A stretch of DNA of 64,000 nt. It comes from Sandaracinaceae bacterium (GTDB lineage Bacteria > Myxococcota_A > Polyangia > Polyangiales > Sandaracinaceae). Shown here piece by piece: positions 12,218 to 19,400 of the stretch. The notes under the pieces are model-generated. The model was not told the origin of the DNA and searched no databases. It was given only the letters and a program-made list of their open reading frames with translations. Made by a program: the position numbers and the translations under genes. The number at the start of each line of letters is the position of its first letter. Position 1 is the first letter of the stretch. The stretch is from the NCBI GenBank assembly GCA_040218145.1, contig JAVJQK010000105.1, positions 62,001-126,000 on the forward strand, read 5' to 3'.

Positions 12218-13108
12218 TCAGCCCTCGGCGGCGCGCGCGTGGCGGGAGAGCCGCTCGGCCACCTCGGGCCAGAGCCCGGGCGGGAAGTCGTGGCCCATGC
12301 CTTCGACCATCCACAGCTCGGCGTCCGGGATGGCCTCCGCCGTGGCGCGCCCGCCCCACGGGCGGATCAGCGGGTCGACGGTGCCGTGGATCACGAGCGT
12401 GGGCGCCCGCACGAAGCGGAGCCGGGCCGTGCGATCGCCGGTGGCGCCGATCGCGCCGAGGTGCCGCAGGAAGCCGCGCGGGTTGAAGCCGCGGTCCCAG
12501 CTCGCCGCCGCCGTGTCGCGCACCCAGGCCTCGTCGAAGTCGTACCCGGTGCTCCGGATGACGCGAAAGAGGTTGACGTTCCGCTCGACGGACTCGTCCT
12601 TGGTGCGCGGCGCCTTCTGGAACAGGGCGCCGAGCGCGCGCGGCTCGCTGAGGAGCCCGGGCTTGCCCGTGGTGCTCATCATCGAGACGAGCGAGCGGAC
12701 CCGGTGCGGATGCGTGAAGGCGAGGGTCTGCGCGATCATGCCGCCCATCGAGGCGCCGACGATGTGCGCGTCCTCGAGGTCGAGCGCGTCGAGGAGGTGG
12801 GCCACGTCGTCGGCCATGTCCTCGAGCGAGTAGGGGGCCTGGACCCGGCGGCCGATCAGGCCCTTCAGGAGCGTCTCGCCCATCGGCGGGACGCCGAGGT
12901 GGTGGAGGTGGCTCGAGCGGCCGACGTCACGGTTGTCGAAGCGGATGACGCGGTGACCCTGCGCCGCGAGCGCGTCACAGAAGCCGTCCGGCCACAGGAT
13001 CATCTGGGCGCCGATGCCCATCACGAGCACGATGGGCGGGCCCTCACCGCGCTCGTCCCAGCAGAAGTCGAGCCCGTTGCCGAGCGCCGTGAATCGCTCC
13101 TCGGTCAA
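12218..13108 (-). CDS. Alpha/beta-fold hydrolase
   Basis: A 296-residue alpha/beta hydrolase. The nucleophile elbow is GASMGG with Ser120, the acid is Asp245 in HGTVDPLIRP and the base is His273 in EGMGHD. The oxyanion strand motif is VLVMGIGAQ. There is no signal peptide, so the enzyme is cytosolic. The family includes esterases, haloalkane dehalogenases and C-C hydrolases, and the substrate cannot be read from the sequence. A second enzyme of the same subgroup, also opening with a VLMIMGMGM-type strand, lies at 47447-48286. Confidence 0.87.
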   Translation of the reverse strand: MTEERFTALGNGLDFCWDERGEGPPIVLVMGIGAQMILWPDGFCDALAAQGHRVIRFDNRDVGRSSHLHHLGVPPMGETLLKGLIGRRVQAPYSLEDMADDVAHLLDALDLEDAHIVGASMGGMIAQTLAFTHPHRVRSLVSMMSTTGKPGLLSEPRALGALFQKAPRTKDESVERNVNLFRVIRSTGYDFDEAWVRDTAAASWDRGFNPRGFLRHLGAIGATGDRTARLRFVRAPTLVIHGTVDPLIRPWGGRATAEAIPDAELWMVEGMGHDFPPGLWPEVAERLSRHARAAEG

Positions 13109-13136
13109 CGCGCCTCCCGGGTTTCCACGACGGTCG

Positions 13137-14024
13137 TCACCGGTACGTGAAGCGGACTTCGTAGTCGCAGAGCTGGTAGACGTCGCCCTCTTCGATGCGC
13201 TTGCTGTCGATCTTCCGGCCGTGGAACTCCACGCCGTTGGTCGAGCCGAGGTCCTTCATGTACCAGCCGCCGTTCTGCCAGATCACCGCGGCGTGACGGC
13301 GCGAGATGTTGCCGTCCTTGATGGGCAGGTCGGCCGTCTTGGTGCCGCGCCCGAGGATGAACTCCTCCTTCTGCACGGGGAACTTCTGCCCGTTGAAGAT
13401 CACGTAGAGCGGGCTCATCCCGCCGGGCGCGGGGCCGGCGCCGGGGCCTGCGCCCGGGAGCGGGGGCGGCGCATGCCCGGGGTGAGACTGCCCGGGATGA
13501 GACTGCCCCGGATGCCCCGGGTGGGACTGCTGCGCCGGACCGCCGAAGCCCTGCGGGTAGCTCGGCGGCGGCGGCATCTGCGGCTGCGGCGCGCTGCCGT
13601 AGGCCGGCGGCCGCTGCGTCGGCGGAGGCGGATAGGAGCTCGGGCGCTGCGGCGGCGGGTAGGCCGGCTGCGCCGCGCCATACCCGGGGGCGCTCCCCGG
13701 CGGAGCTGGGTAGCCGCCGCCTCCTCCTCCGTAGCCCCCGCCATAGCCGGCCCCGCCTGTCGGCGGAGGAGGCGGAGGTGCGGACGGAATCGACGGTTGA
13801 CCGCCCGAGCGGCTCGGGATCGCTCCCGGCGTCGGCGCGGGTCCCATGCCCGGACCCGGCGTTCGCACGCCGTAGTTACGAGAGCGCGCGTACTGCCGCA
13901 TCGCCTCGTTGACGAGGTAGTCCACCGAGCACTCGAGCTCGGCGCTCATCTGCTCGAAGATCTCCCACAGGTAGTCCCGGCACTGGAACTGACGGAGCGT
14001 CTTCTTGTTCTGATCGTGGTTCAT
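13137..14024 (-). CDS. FHA-domain protein with ribbon-helix-helix-like N-terminus
   Basis: A 295-residue protein in three parts. Residues 1-50 resemble a ribbon-helix-helix or short helical DNA-binding module (LWEIFEQMSAELECSVDYL then NEAMRQYA). Residues 52-200 are a Pro/Gly/Tyr/Gln-rich, probably disordered linker with PGQSHPGH repeats. Residues 205-293 are an FHA domain with the phosphothreonine-binding signature (GRG near 237, ISRRHAAV, GSTNGVEF). It would bind Thr-phosphorylated partners of Ser/Thr kinases, which are plentiful in myxobacteria. Cytoplasmic. No kinase is adjacent. Confidence 0.85.
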   Translation of the reverse strand: MNHDQNKKTLRQFQCRDYLWEIFEQMSAELECSVDYLVNEAMRQYARSRNYGVRTPGPGMGPAPTPGAIPSRSGGQPSIPSAPPPPPPTGGAGYGGGYGGGGGGYPAPPGSAPGYGAAQPAYPPPQRPSSYPPPPTQRPPAYGSAPQPQMPPPPSYPQGFGGPAQQSHPGHPGQSHPGQSHPGHAPPPLPGAGPGAGPAPGGMSPLYVIFNGQKFPVQKEEFILGRGTKTADLPIKDGNISRRHAAVIWQNGGWYMKDLGSTNGVEFHGRKIDSKRIEEGDVYQLCDYEVRFTYR

Positions 14025-14045
14025 CTCGGTCCAGGCGCTTCGATT

Positions 14046-15593
14046 CTACTCCGAATCGCCGCCGTTGGACGCCTCGGATTCCTCCGAGTCGTCGTCCCCT
14101 TCGGTCTCGATCCCGAGGCGCTCGCGGATGGCTCCCGCGACCGCCGTGGCGACCTTGCCGACCGTGTCCTGCTCTTCCCAGTGCTCGCCGTCGGTCTCGG
14201 CCGAGTCGTTCGCCAGGCCCTCGACGCGCGGGATGTCCCCCGCCTCGGCCCGCTTCTCCCAGAAGTACAGCGCGACGATGCGGTCGTACCACTCGCTCGA
14301 GCGGAGCTGCCCGTTGATGAAGTCGGTCGGCGGCGGGCGCATCTGGCTCAGGCGCTCGCCGTAGCCGTAGAGCTCCTCCCGCGCGTACTCGTCGTCGTCG
14401 AGGCGGTTGAAGAACTCCTGCACCACGTCGGGCCCGCCGAGGGTCAGGATGAGCGAGCCGACGCGCCAGCGGACGCGCCAGTCCTCGACCTCCGTGAACA
14501 CCGGCCACAGCCGCGTGATCGCCCCCGTGTCGCGCGCGTCCGCGATGCGGTCGAAGGCATAGTCGCGCACGCCCATCGGCTGCTCCGCGTTCAGCGCGAG
14601 GTCGAGCAGCGCAGAGACCTGCTCCTGGCGGACGCCGCCCTCCATGGCCTGGAGCGCCTTGACGCGGCGGGCCTCCACCTGCTCGCCGGTGGCGCCCTCG
14701 GCGCTCGTCTGCTGCGCGATCGCGAGCAAGCGGTCCTGCACAACGGTCTGGCCGTTGAGGTGCTTCATCGCGGGCAGCGCGCCCAGCGTGATGAAGTTCT
14801 CCCGGTTGAGCGAGGCGGCCGCGGCGACGCGGTTCTCGTCGATCTCGGCCGCGTCGTCGCGGGCGCGGAGCTGCTCGCGGAGGCGCTCCTTCAGCCAGTC
14901 GCCGAACTCCTCGCTCTCCATCTCGCGCTCGATCTCGACGAGCCGCTCGGCCGCGCGCTGCTTGGTCGCGTCGTTGCCCAGGCCGGCGATGAGCTCCGCC
15001 AGCTTCACGAGCGCCTGCTGCGGCAAGCGCGCGTTGAGCGCGTTGACGAGGCGCGAGGCGGCCGGCGCCCCGAGCTGACGAACGACCTGCTCGGCGCTGT
15101 AGTTGCCGGCGAGGTTGCGCCCGTTGAAGTCGACCACGAACCAGTCGACCACCGCGTCGGTCAGCGCCCCGCGCTGCTCCCCCGAGGCGTAGGGGATGAG
15201 GAGGAACGCGGCGTCCTTCGCCCGGACCTGCAGCGGCGGCACGCCGTCCTCTTCGCCGCCGGCCTGCGGCGTGTCCGCGCCGCGCATGATCTCGATGAGC
15301 TGCGGCGCCATCTGATCGACGAGGCGGCTGCGGTTCTCTTCGGGCAGCTGGCGCACCGCGGCCTGGAGCTCCGAGACGCCGTCGACGTCTTCACGCGGCT
15401 CCATGCGCACGAGGGCGGTGCCGGCGTAGACACGCAGCTCGTCCTCGTACTTGTCCGCCATGAGGACCGCGACGATCTTGCCGGGCCCCTTCATGGTGCC
15501 GGTCCAGTAGTCGATGTCCTCCGAGGTGACCTTGCAGCCACCGAGGCCGAGACACAGGAGAGCGGTCAGCACGAGTCCGAACGATCGTCGCAT
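14046..15593 (-). CDS. Large helical (HEAT-like) lipoprotein of unknown function
   Basis: A 515-residue protein with a lipoprotein signal (lipobox GLGGC, Cys20). The mature part is a long mostly helical array with hydrophobic periodicity resembling HEAT/ARM repeats (VDQMAPQLIEIM, LVKLAELIAGLG, VSALLDLAL). The tail is acidic, EGDDDSEESEASNGGDSE. I start at the ATG at 15593, where the signal begins. I do not recognise a family. It is divergent from ftsK with a 222-bp shared upstream region. A periplasm-facing scaffold role is a guess. Confidence 0.8.
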   Translation of the reverse strand: MRRSFGLVLTALLCLGLGGCKVTSEDIDYWTGTMKGPGKIVAVLMADKYEDELRVYAGTALVRMEPREDVDGVSELQAAVRQLPEENRSRLVDQMAPQLIEIMRGADTPQAGGEEDGVPPLQVRAKDAAFLLIPYASGEQRGALTDAVVDWFVVDFNGRNLAGNYSAEQVVRQLGAPAASRLVNALNARLPQQALVKLAELIAGLGNDATKQRAAERLVEIEREMESEEFGDWLKERLREQLRARDDAAEIDENRVAAAASLNRENFITLGALPAMKHLNGQTVVQDRLLAIAQQTSAEGATGEQVEARRVKALQAMEGGVRQEQVSALLDLALNAEQPMGVRDYAFDRIADARDTGAITRLWPVFTEVEDWRVRWRVGSLILTLGGPDVVQEFFNRLDDDEYAREELYGYGERLSQMRPPPTDFINGQLRSSEWYDRIVALYFWEKRAEAGDIPRVEGLANDSAETDGEHWEEQDTVGKVATAVAGAIRERLGIETEGDDDSEESEASNGGDSE

Positions 15594-15790
15594 TCTTCCT
15601 CTGGGGGAGAGCAGGGTCGACCGGAGCGCGCACCTCGGGCGCACCTCCCGTCGAAGTGGCTCCCGATAGTAGAGGAATCCGGCTCTCAATCAAGATCCCT
15701 CCCGGCCAGCCAACCCCAAGAGCCGCCACGGTTTTTTTGTGACCGGCCCGTTCCGTGGGAAACTTGACGAGAGGCACCCGGATCCGCGAC

Positions 15791-15807
15791 CCTCCCGTGT
15801 AGGGAGG
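15791..15807 (+). promoter_or_regulatory. Hairpin that buries the ftsK ribosome-binding site
   Basis: CCTCCC (15791-15796) and GGGAGG (15802-15807) form a perfect 6-bp stem with a 5-nt loop. The right arm is the Shine-Dalgarno sequence of ftsK, 8 nt before its TTG start. The structure would hide the site in the free mRNA. Confidence 0.6.
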
Positions 15808-15815
15808 TAGTCTAC

Positions 15816-18287
15816 TTGGGAGCACCCCATACCACATCAGCCGCTGAAGCTCCGTCCGAGATCGGGCGGCGCCACGAGGTGCTGGGGATCCTGTGCGCCG
15901 CGGCCACCATCCTGGTGACGCTCTCGCTGTGGTCGTACGACGCGCACGGCGGGCGCAACTGGATCGGACCCGTGGGCGCGGGGCTGGCCGGCGTGCTGGC
16001 CACCGCGTTCGGCATCGCCGCGTGGCTGGTCCCGCTGGAGCTCGGCCTCGGCACCCTGCGCCTGTTCACCCGCAGCCACACCCCGCTCGGGGTGGGTCGC
16101 GTCGCGTCCACGATGGTCATCGTGCTCGTGGGCTGCGCGATGGTGCACCTGGCCCTGCCGGGCGAGGAGGTCTTCGGCGGCCACATGCCCGGCGGCGTGC
16201 TCGGCGAGGTCCTCGGCGAGGTCCTCCGCTCGCTCCTCGGCCTGGCCGGCTCGTTCGTGATCGGCATCTCCGTGCTGCTCATCACCGTGGTGCTGCGCAC
16301 GCCGTTCTCGGTGATCCAGAGCGCGCGCAAGGCGGCCGACGCCTCTCTCCAGGGCCTGAAGCGAGGGCGCGACTGGAGCCAGGCCGCGCTGGACGCGTGG
16401 CGAGAGGCGCGCGAGATCGAGCGGCAGGAGCGTGAGGAGGCCGAGCTGGCCGCGCAGCCGCGGATCATCAGCGACACGCTCGACGGCCTCGACCCCGACG
16501 ACGAGGAGGAGGCGGTGGTGTTCTCGGAGTCCGAGGACGCGATCAGCGCCGACCCCGCGGACGCAGAGCTGGTCGACGAAGACGAGCCGGAGGAGGCGCC
16601 GCCGCCCCTGCCTGCCAAGTCGAAGCCCGCCAAGGCCAAGCAGCCGGCGAAGGCCCCCAGCAAGGGCAAGGGAAAGACCGGCCCGACCATCGTCGCGCCG
16701 ACCGAGACCCCGCCCCAGCCGCGCTCGGTGAAGATGCCCGAGCCGCAGATGGACGGGGAGTTCGTGCTCCCGCCGTCGAGCCTGCTCGATCCGCCGCCGC
16801 CGCAGGCGATCCACATCGACGAGGCGACGCTGCGCGAGAACGCGCTCCAGCTCACCGAGACCCTCGAGGCGTACCGCGTGAAGGGGCGGGTCGACGAGAT
16901 TCACCCGGGGCCGGTCGTCACGATGTACGAGTTCGAGCCGGAGAGCGGCACGAAGATCTCCAAGATCGCCGGCCTCTCCGACGACCTCGCGATGGCCCTC
17001 GCCGCGAAGAAGGTGCGCATCGTCGCGCCCATCCCCGGCAAGGCGCGCGTCGGCTTCGAGCTGCCCAACAAGGACCGACAGACCGTCTATCTGCGCGAGC
17101 TGCTCGAGGACGATCGCTGGGACAAGATGAAGGCGGCGCTCCCGGTCGCCTTCGGCAAGGACATCGCGGGCCAGCCGGTCTACGGCGACCTCGCGAAGAT
17201 GCCGCATCTGCTCGTCGCGGGCGCCACCGGCAGCGGCAAGAGCGTCGGCCTCAACGTGATGCTCTGCTCGCTGCTCGCGCGGCGGAGCCCCGAAGAGGTC
17301 CGCATGCTGATGATCGACCCGAAGGTGGTCGAGCTGGCGGTCTTCGACGGCATCCCGCACATGCTGCTGCCGGTCGTCACCGACATGAACAAGGCGTCGC
17401 TCGCCCTGCGCTGGGCGGTCGACGAGATGGAGCGGCGCTACCAGCTCTTCGCCGACGCGGGCGCGCGCAACATCACGACCTACAACCAGCGCGTCGACAA
17501 GGTGCGCGCGGGCGAGATGCCGGCCGAGAAGCTCTTCAAGAGCCGCAAGGGCAAGGTCGCCGCGCAGGGCCTCAACGGCGAAGAGGTGCTGATCGACCCG
17601 GCGAACGGCGAGAGCCCGGACCCGATGCCCGACCCCGAGCGGCTCCCCTACGTGGTGGTCGTCGTCGACGAGTTCGCGGACCTGATGATGGTCGCGGCGA
17701 AGGACGTCGAGGCCGCGATCGCCCGGCTCGCGCAGAAGGCCCGCGCGGCCGGCATCCACGTGATCCTGGCCACGCAGCGCCCGTCGGTCGACGTCATCAC
17801 GGGCATGATCAAGGCGAACTTCCCGGCTCGCATCGCCTTCAAGGTCAGCCAGCGCCAGGACTCGGCCACCATCCTCGGCCGCAACGGCGCCGAGCACCTC
17901 CTCGGCATGGGCGACATGCTCATGCTGCCGCCCGGGCAGAGCGACCTGCAGCGCGTGCACAGCGCCTACGTCGGTGAAGACGAGGTCAAGGCGATCTGCG
18001 ATCATCTGCGCGAGCAGGGCAAGCCGGTCTACGACGAGAAGATCCTCGAGCCGCGCGACGAGGACGGCGGCCCGAACGTGCCCGAGAGCGACGACCCGCT
18101 CTACGACAAGGCCGTCGCGTGCGTGGCGCAGGCGGGCTACTGCTCGATCAGCCACATCCAGCGACAGCTCAGCGTGGGCTACAACAAGGCGGCGAAGCTC
18201 GTCGATCGCATGGAAGAGGAGGGCGTCGTCGGCCCGGCCAGCAGCAAGGCCGGCGGGCGCCGCGAGGTCCTGATCACCGCCCTCTGA
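15816..18287 (+). CDS. ftsK: FtsK/SpoIIIE-type DNA translocase
   Basis: An 823-residue septal DNA pump that moves chromosome termini during division. Residues 25-175 hold about four transmembrane helices. Residues 195-300 are an acidic then Lys/Pro/Ala-rich linker. The motor follows, with Walker A GATGSGKS (Lys475) and Walker B VVVVVDEFADLM near 615. The C-terminal gamma winged helix (about 755-823) would read KOPS-like sequences. The TTG start at 15816 is favoured because GGGAGG lies 8 nt upstream and the next in-frame starts are inside the membrane domain. The length is close to SpoIIIE rather than the longer E. coli FtsK. Expression may be limited by the leader hairpin and the TTG codon. 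Confidence 0.95.
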   Translation: MGAPHTTSAAEAPSEIGRRHEVLGILCAAATILVTLSLWSYDAHGGRNWIGPVGAGLAGVLATAFGIAAWLVPLELGLGTLRLFTRSHTPLGVGRVASTMVIVLVGCAMVHLALPGEEVFGGHMPGGVLGEVLGEVLRSLLGLAGSFVIGISVLLITVVLRTPFSVIQSARKAADASLQGLKRGRDWSQAALDAWREAREIERQEREEAELAAQPRIISDTLDGLDPDDEEEAVVFSESEDAISADPADAELVDEDEPEEAPPPLPAKSKPAKAKQPAKAPSKGKGKTGPTIVAPTETPPQPRSVKMPEPQMDGEFVLPPSSLLDPPPPQAIHIDEATLRENALQLTETLEAYRVKGRVDEIHPGPVVTMYEFEPESGTKISKIAGLSDDLAMALAAKKVRIVAPIPGKARVGFELPNKDRQTVYLRELLEDDRWDKMKAALPVAFGKDIAGQPVYGDLAKMPHLLVAGATGSGKSVGLNVMLCSLLARRSPEEVRMLMIDPKVVELAVFDGIPHMLLPVVTDMNKASLALRWAVDEMERRYQLFADAGARNITTYNQRVDKVRAGEMPAEKLFKSRKGKVAAQGLNGEEVLIDPANGESPDPMPDPERLPYVVVVVDEFADLMMVAAKDVEAAIARLAQKARAAGIHVILATQRPSVDVITGMIKANFPARIAFKVSQRQDSATILGRNGAEHLLGMGDMLMLPPGQSDLQRVHSAYVGEDEVKAICDHLREQGKPVYDEKILEPRDEDGGPNVPESDDPLYDKAVACVAQAGYCSISHIQRQLSVGYNKAAKLVDRMEEEGVVGPASSKAGGRREVLITAL

Positions 18288-18327
18288 TCTGGTGCTCCGG
18301 CGGGGCGCGACGTACGGTGTCGCCCTC

Positions 18328-18885
18328 ATGCTTCATCGCCTCGTCCCCGCCCTCCTGCTCGCCCTCGCCGCCATCGGCTGCGGCCCGCCGTCGGCCAACA
18401 TCGCGCTCGCCGCGGGCGACGAGGGGGTGTTCCTCTTCGCCGACACGGCGGAGCTGATCGCGTACGACGGCGCGAACCTCCCCGAGATGAACGCGTGCGA
18501 GGGGGTCGAGATGAGCTTCCGGCGCGGCACGCTCGAGGACGTGGTCGGGGCGCCGCTCGCCCGCACCGGGGAGATGCCGATCTGTGACATCCGCCGGGCG
18601 ACCCTCTTCGATCTCGACCACGAGCCCGGCGCGAGTCACGCGGCCACGAGCCGCCCGTGGGACCCCTTCCTCGAGCCCCTGATCACGGAGACCGGGCGCG
18701 CCGCCTACCTCGTGGTCATCCGTGACCCGGACGGCGCCGTCATCGGGCTCGGCTGCTACGACGACCGCTCCATCGGCGCGCGGGCCGACATCCTGATCGT
18801 GCCCACGTCCGGCTACAACGAGCGCTACATGGGCATGACGCCGTCGTGCCCCAACGTCGATCAGCTCTGCGGCGGCGGCTGCTGA
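18328..18885 (+). CDS. Small lipoprotein with Cys-rich C-terminus
   Basis: A 185-residue lipoprotein (lipobox AAIGC). I do not recognise the mature part. It contains several Cys residues (NACEGVE, PICDIRR, GLGCYDD) and ends in CPNVDQLCGGGC. The gene follows ftsK by 40 nt and could be transcribed with it. It sits directly upstream of the tandem repeat element at 18896-19382. The CGGGC end is noticeable because a radical SAM gene converges from the other side. No leader/core organisation is visible, so this is not called a RiPP precursor. Confidence 0.72.
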   Translation: MLHRLVPALLLALAAIGCGPPSANIALAAGDEGVFLFADTAELIAYDGANLPEMNACEGVEMSFRRGTLEDVVGAPLARTGEMPICDIRRATLFDLDHEPGASHAATSRPWDPFLEPLITETGRAAYLVVIRDPDGAVIGLGCYDDRSIGARADILIVPTSGYNERYMGMTPSCPNVDQLCGGGC

Positions 18886-18895
18886 GCGGCTTTCG

Positions 18896-18931
18896 GATCT
18901 GAACGGGGCCGGTTGCAGCCCTGCGATCCGC
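18896..18931 (+). promoter_or_regulatory. Conserved upstream box, unit A (candidate activator site)
   Basis: A 36-bp block beginning GATCTGAACGG and ending GCGATCCGC, 30/36 identical to 19160-19195. It ends 46 bp before the -24 element, about 75-110 bp upstream of the predicted start. That is where enhancer-binding proteins of sigma-54 promoters usually bind. Confidence 0.5.
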
Positions 18932-18977
18932 CGCGGGCCGGATCCCCCAAAAATGCCCGATCCAGAGCCGGGGAAAG

Positions 18978-18994
18978 CTGGCACGACTCTCGCT
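18978..18994 (+). promoter_or_regulatory. Sigma-54 (-24/-12) promoter, unit A
   Basis: CTGGCACGACTCTCGCT matches YTGGCACGNNNNTTGCW in all but one specified position (TCGC for TTGC). GG (18980-18981) and GC (18992-18993) are separated by exactly 10 bp, as sigma-54 requires. The predicted transcription start is near 19005. Confidence 0.6.
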
Positions 18995-19004
18995 CTGGTG
19001 AGAG

Positions 19005-19123
19005 ACGCGACGTGGCGACCACGCGGGTGCCCCTCCCCCCCCAATAACCCGCGCGTCACGGCGACCAACGGCGGTCCTGGTGCAACTCCCCCCCAAAGCA
19101 CCAGGGCCGCCGTGTTCTTTTCT
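19005..19123 (+). ncRNA. Putative small RNA A with C-rich loops
   Basis: A predicted transcript of about 118 nt from the -24/-12 promoter to the T-rich tract after 19111. It contains a short CGTGG/CCACG hairpin (19011-19023). A CGCGGGT/ACCCGCG stem (19022-19028 with 19047-19053) has an 18-nt loop dominated by C and containing CCCCUCCCCCCC. The terminator stem at 19070-19111 has a loop with seven C. C-rich loops complement Shine-Dalgarno sequences, as known for several sRNA families. No open reading frame fits. The call is an inference from structure and conservation with unit B. Confidence 0.5.
19070..19123 (+). terminator. Intrinsic terminator, unit A
   Basis: Arms 19070-19083 and 19098-19111 form a 14-bp stem with one G:U pair and a 14-nt loop (AACTCCCCCCCAAA). 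TTCTTTTCT follows. The stem is repeated in unit B with a different G:U position. Confidence 0.7.
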
Positions 19124-19159
19124 GCGGTCCGATCTCTGGCCAGCCCTTCGCTGCACCCA

Positions 19160-19195
19160 GATCTGAACGGCGCGGCTTGCAACTCCGCGATCCGC
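19160..19195 (+). promoter_or_regulatory. Conserved upstream box, unit B (candidate activator site)
   Basis: Second copy of the 36-bp block, starting GATCTGAACGG and ending GCGATCCGC, 47 bp before its -24 element. Its position relative to the promoter is within 1 bp of that in unit A. Confidence 0.5.
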
Positions 19196-19242
19196 AAGGG
19201 GCCCACACCGGCCGATAATCGCGATCTTCGGGCTCTTCGCCG

Positions 19243-19259
19243 TTGGCACGAGCCTCGCT
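19243..19259 (+). promoter_or_regulatory. Sigma-54 (-24/-12) promoter, unit B
   Basis: TTGGCACGAGCCTCGCT keeps the -24 box, the TCGC version of the -12 box and the 10-bp GG-to-GC spacing. The bases between and after them differ from unit A. The predicted start is near 19270. Confidence 0.6.
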
Positions 19260-19269
19260 AAGACTCAGA

Positions 19270-19381
19270 GCGTCACGTGGCGACCACGCGGGTACCCCCC
19301 CTATATACCCGCGCGTCACGGCGACTGTCGGCGGCCCTGGTGCAACCCCCCCCCAACGCACCAGGGTCGCCGCTATTTTTC
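19270..19381 (+). ncRNA. Putative small RNA B with C-rich loops
   Basis: A predicted transcript of about 112 nt, paralogous to RNA A. The CGTGG/CCACG hairpin is at 19276-19288. The CGCGGGT/ACCCGCG stem is at 19287-19293 with 19307-19313, around a 13-nt loop ACCCCCCCTATAT. The terminator stem at 19330-19371 has a loop of nine C. The 5' part of the two RNAs is almost identical (19 of 22 nt just before the first big stem), while the loops differ in C count. This suggests overlapping but not identical targets. Confidence 0.5.
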
Positions 19382-19382
19382 C
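19330..19382 (+). terminator. Intrinsic terminator, unit B
   Basis: Arms 19330-19343 and 19358-19371 form a 14-bp stem with one G:U pair, on the other strand of the same base pair as in unit A. The loop is 14 nt and C-rich, followed by TATTTTT. It lies 19 nt from the convergent stop codon of the radical SAM gene. Confidence 0.72.
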
Positions 19383-19400
19383 GTCTCGAGCGCTCGCCTC

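Larger units (their letters stand above)
18896..19382. repeat. Two tandem ~260-bp intergenic repeat units
   Basis: Unit A runs from 18896 to about 19123 and unit B from 19160 to about 19382. The conserved blocks come in the same order and at nearly the same distance: a 36-bp box (30/36 identical), TGGCACGA..CTCGCT, CACG-type hairpins, and a long terminator-like stem. Sequence between the blocks has diverged. The interval has no credible open reading frame. Individual parts are listed separately. Confidence 0.85.

Noticed and set aside
15729..15740. T7 tract upstream of ftsK as a stand-alone terminator
   Set aside because: The possible stem before it has a 32-nt loop and only 6 bp, and no plus-strand gene ends here; mentioned only as a possible part of the leader.
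18841..18885. The CGGGC C-terminus of the 18328 lipoprotein as a radical SAM substrate core
   Set aside because: It is convergent with, not in an operon with, the radical SAM gene, and has no leader/core repeat. Kept only as a remark.
18896..19382. Integron attC sites or a CRISPR array
   Set aside because: There are only two long units with internal promoter-like and terminator-like parts, no short spacers, no attC core sites (RYYYAAC/GTTRRRY) and no integrase or cas genes nearby.
18896..19400. Protein-coding frames across the tandem element
   Set aside because: The open frames on either strand are short, low-complexity, shift between the two copies and lack ribosome sites; conserved positions follow stems and promoter boxes, not codons.
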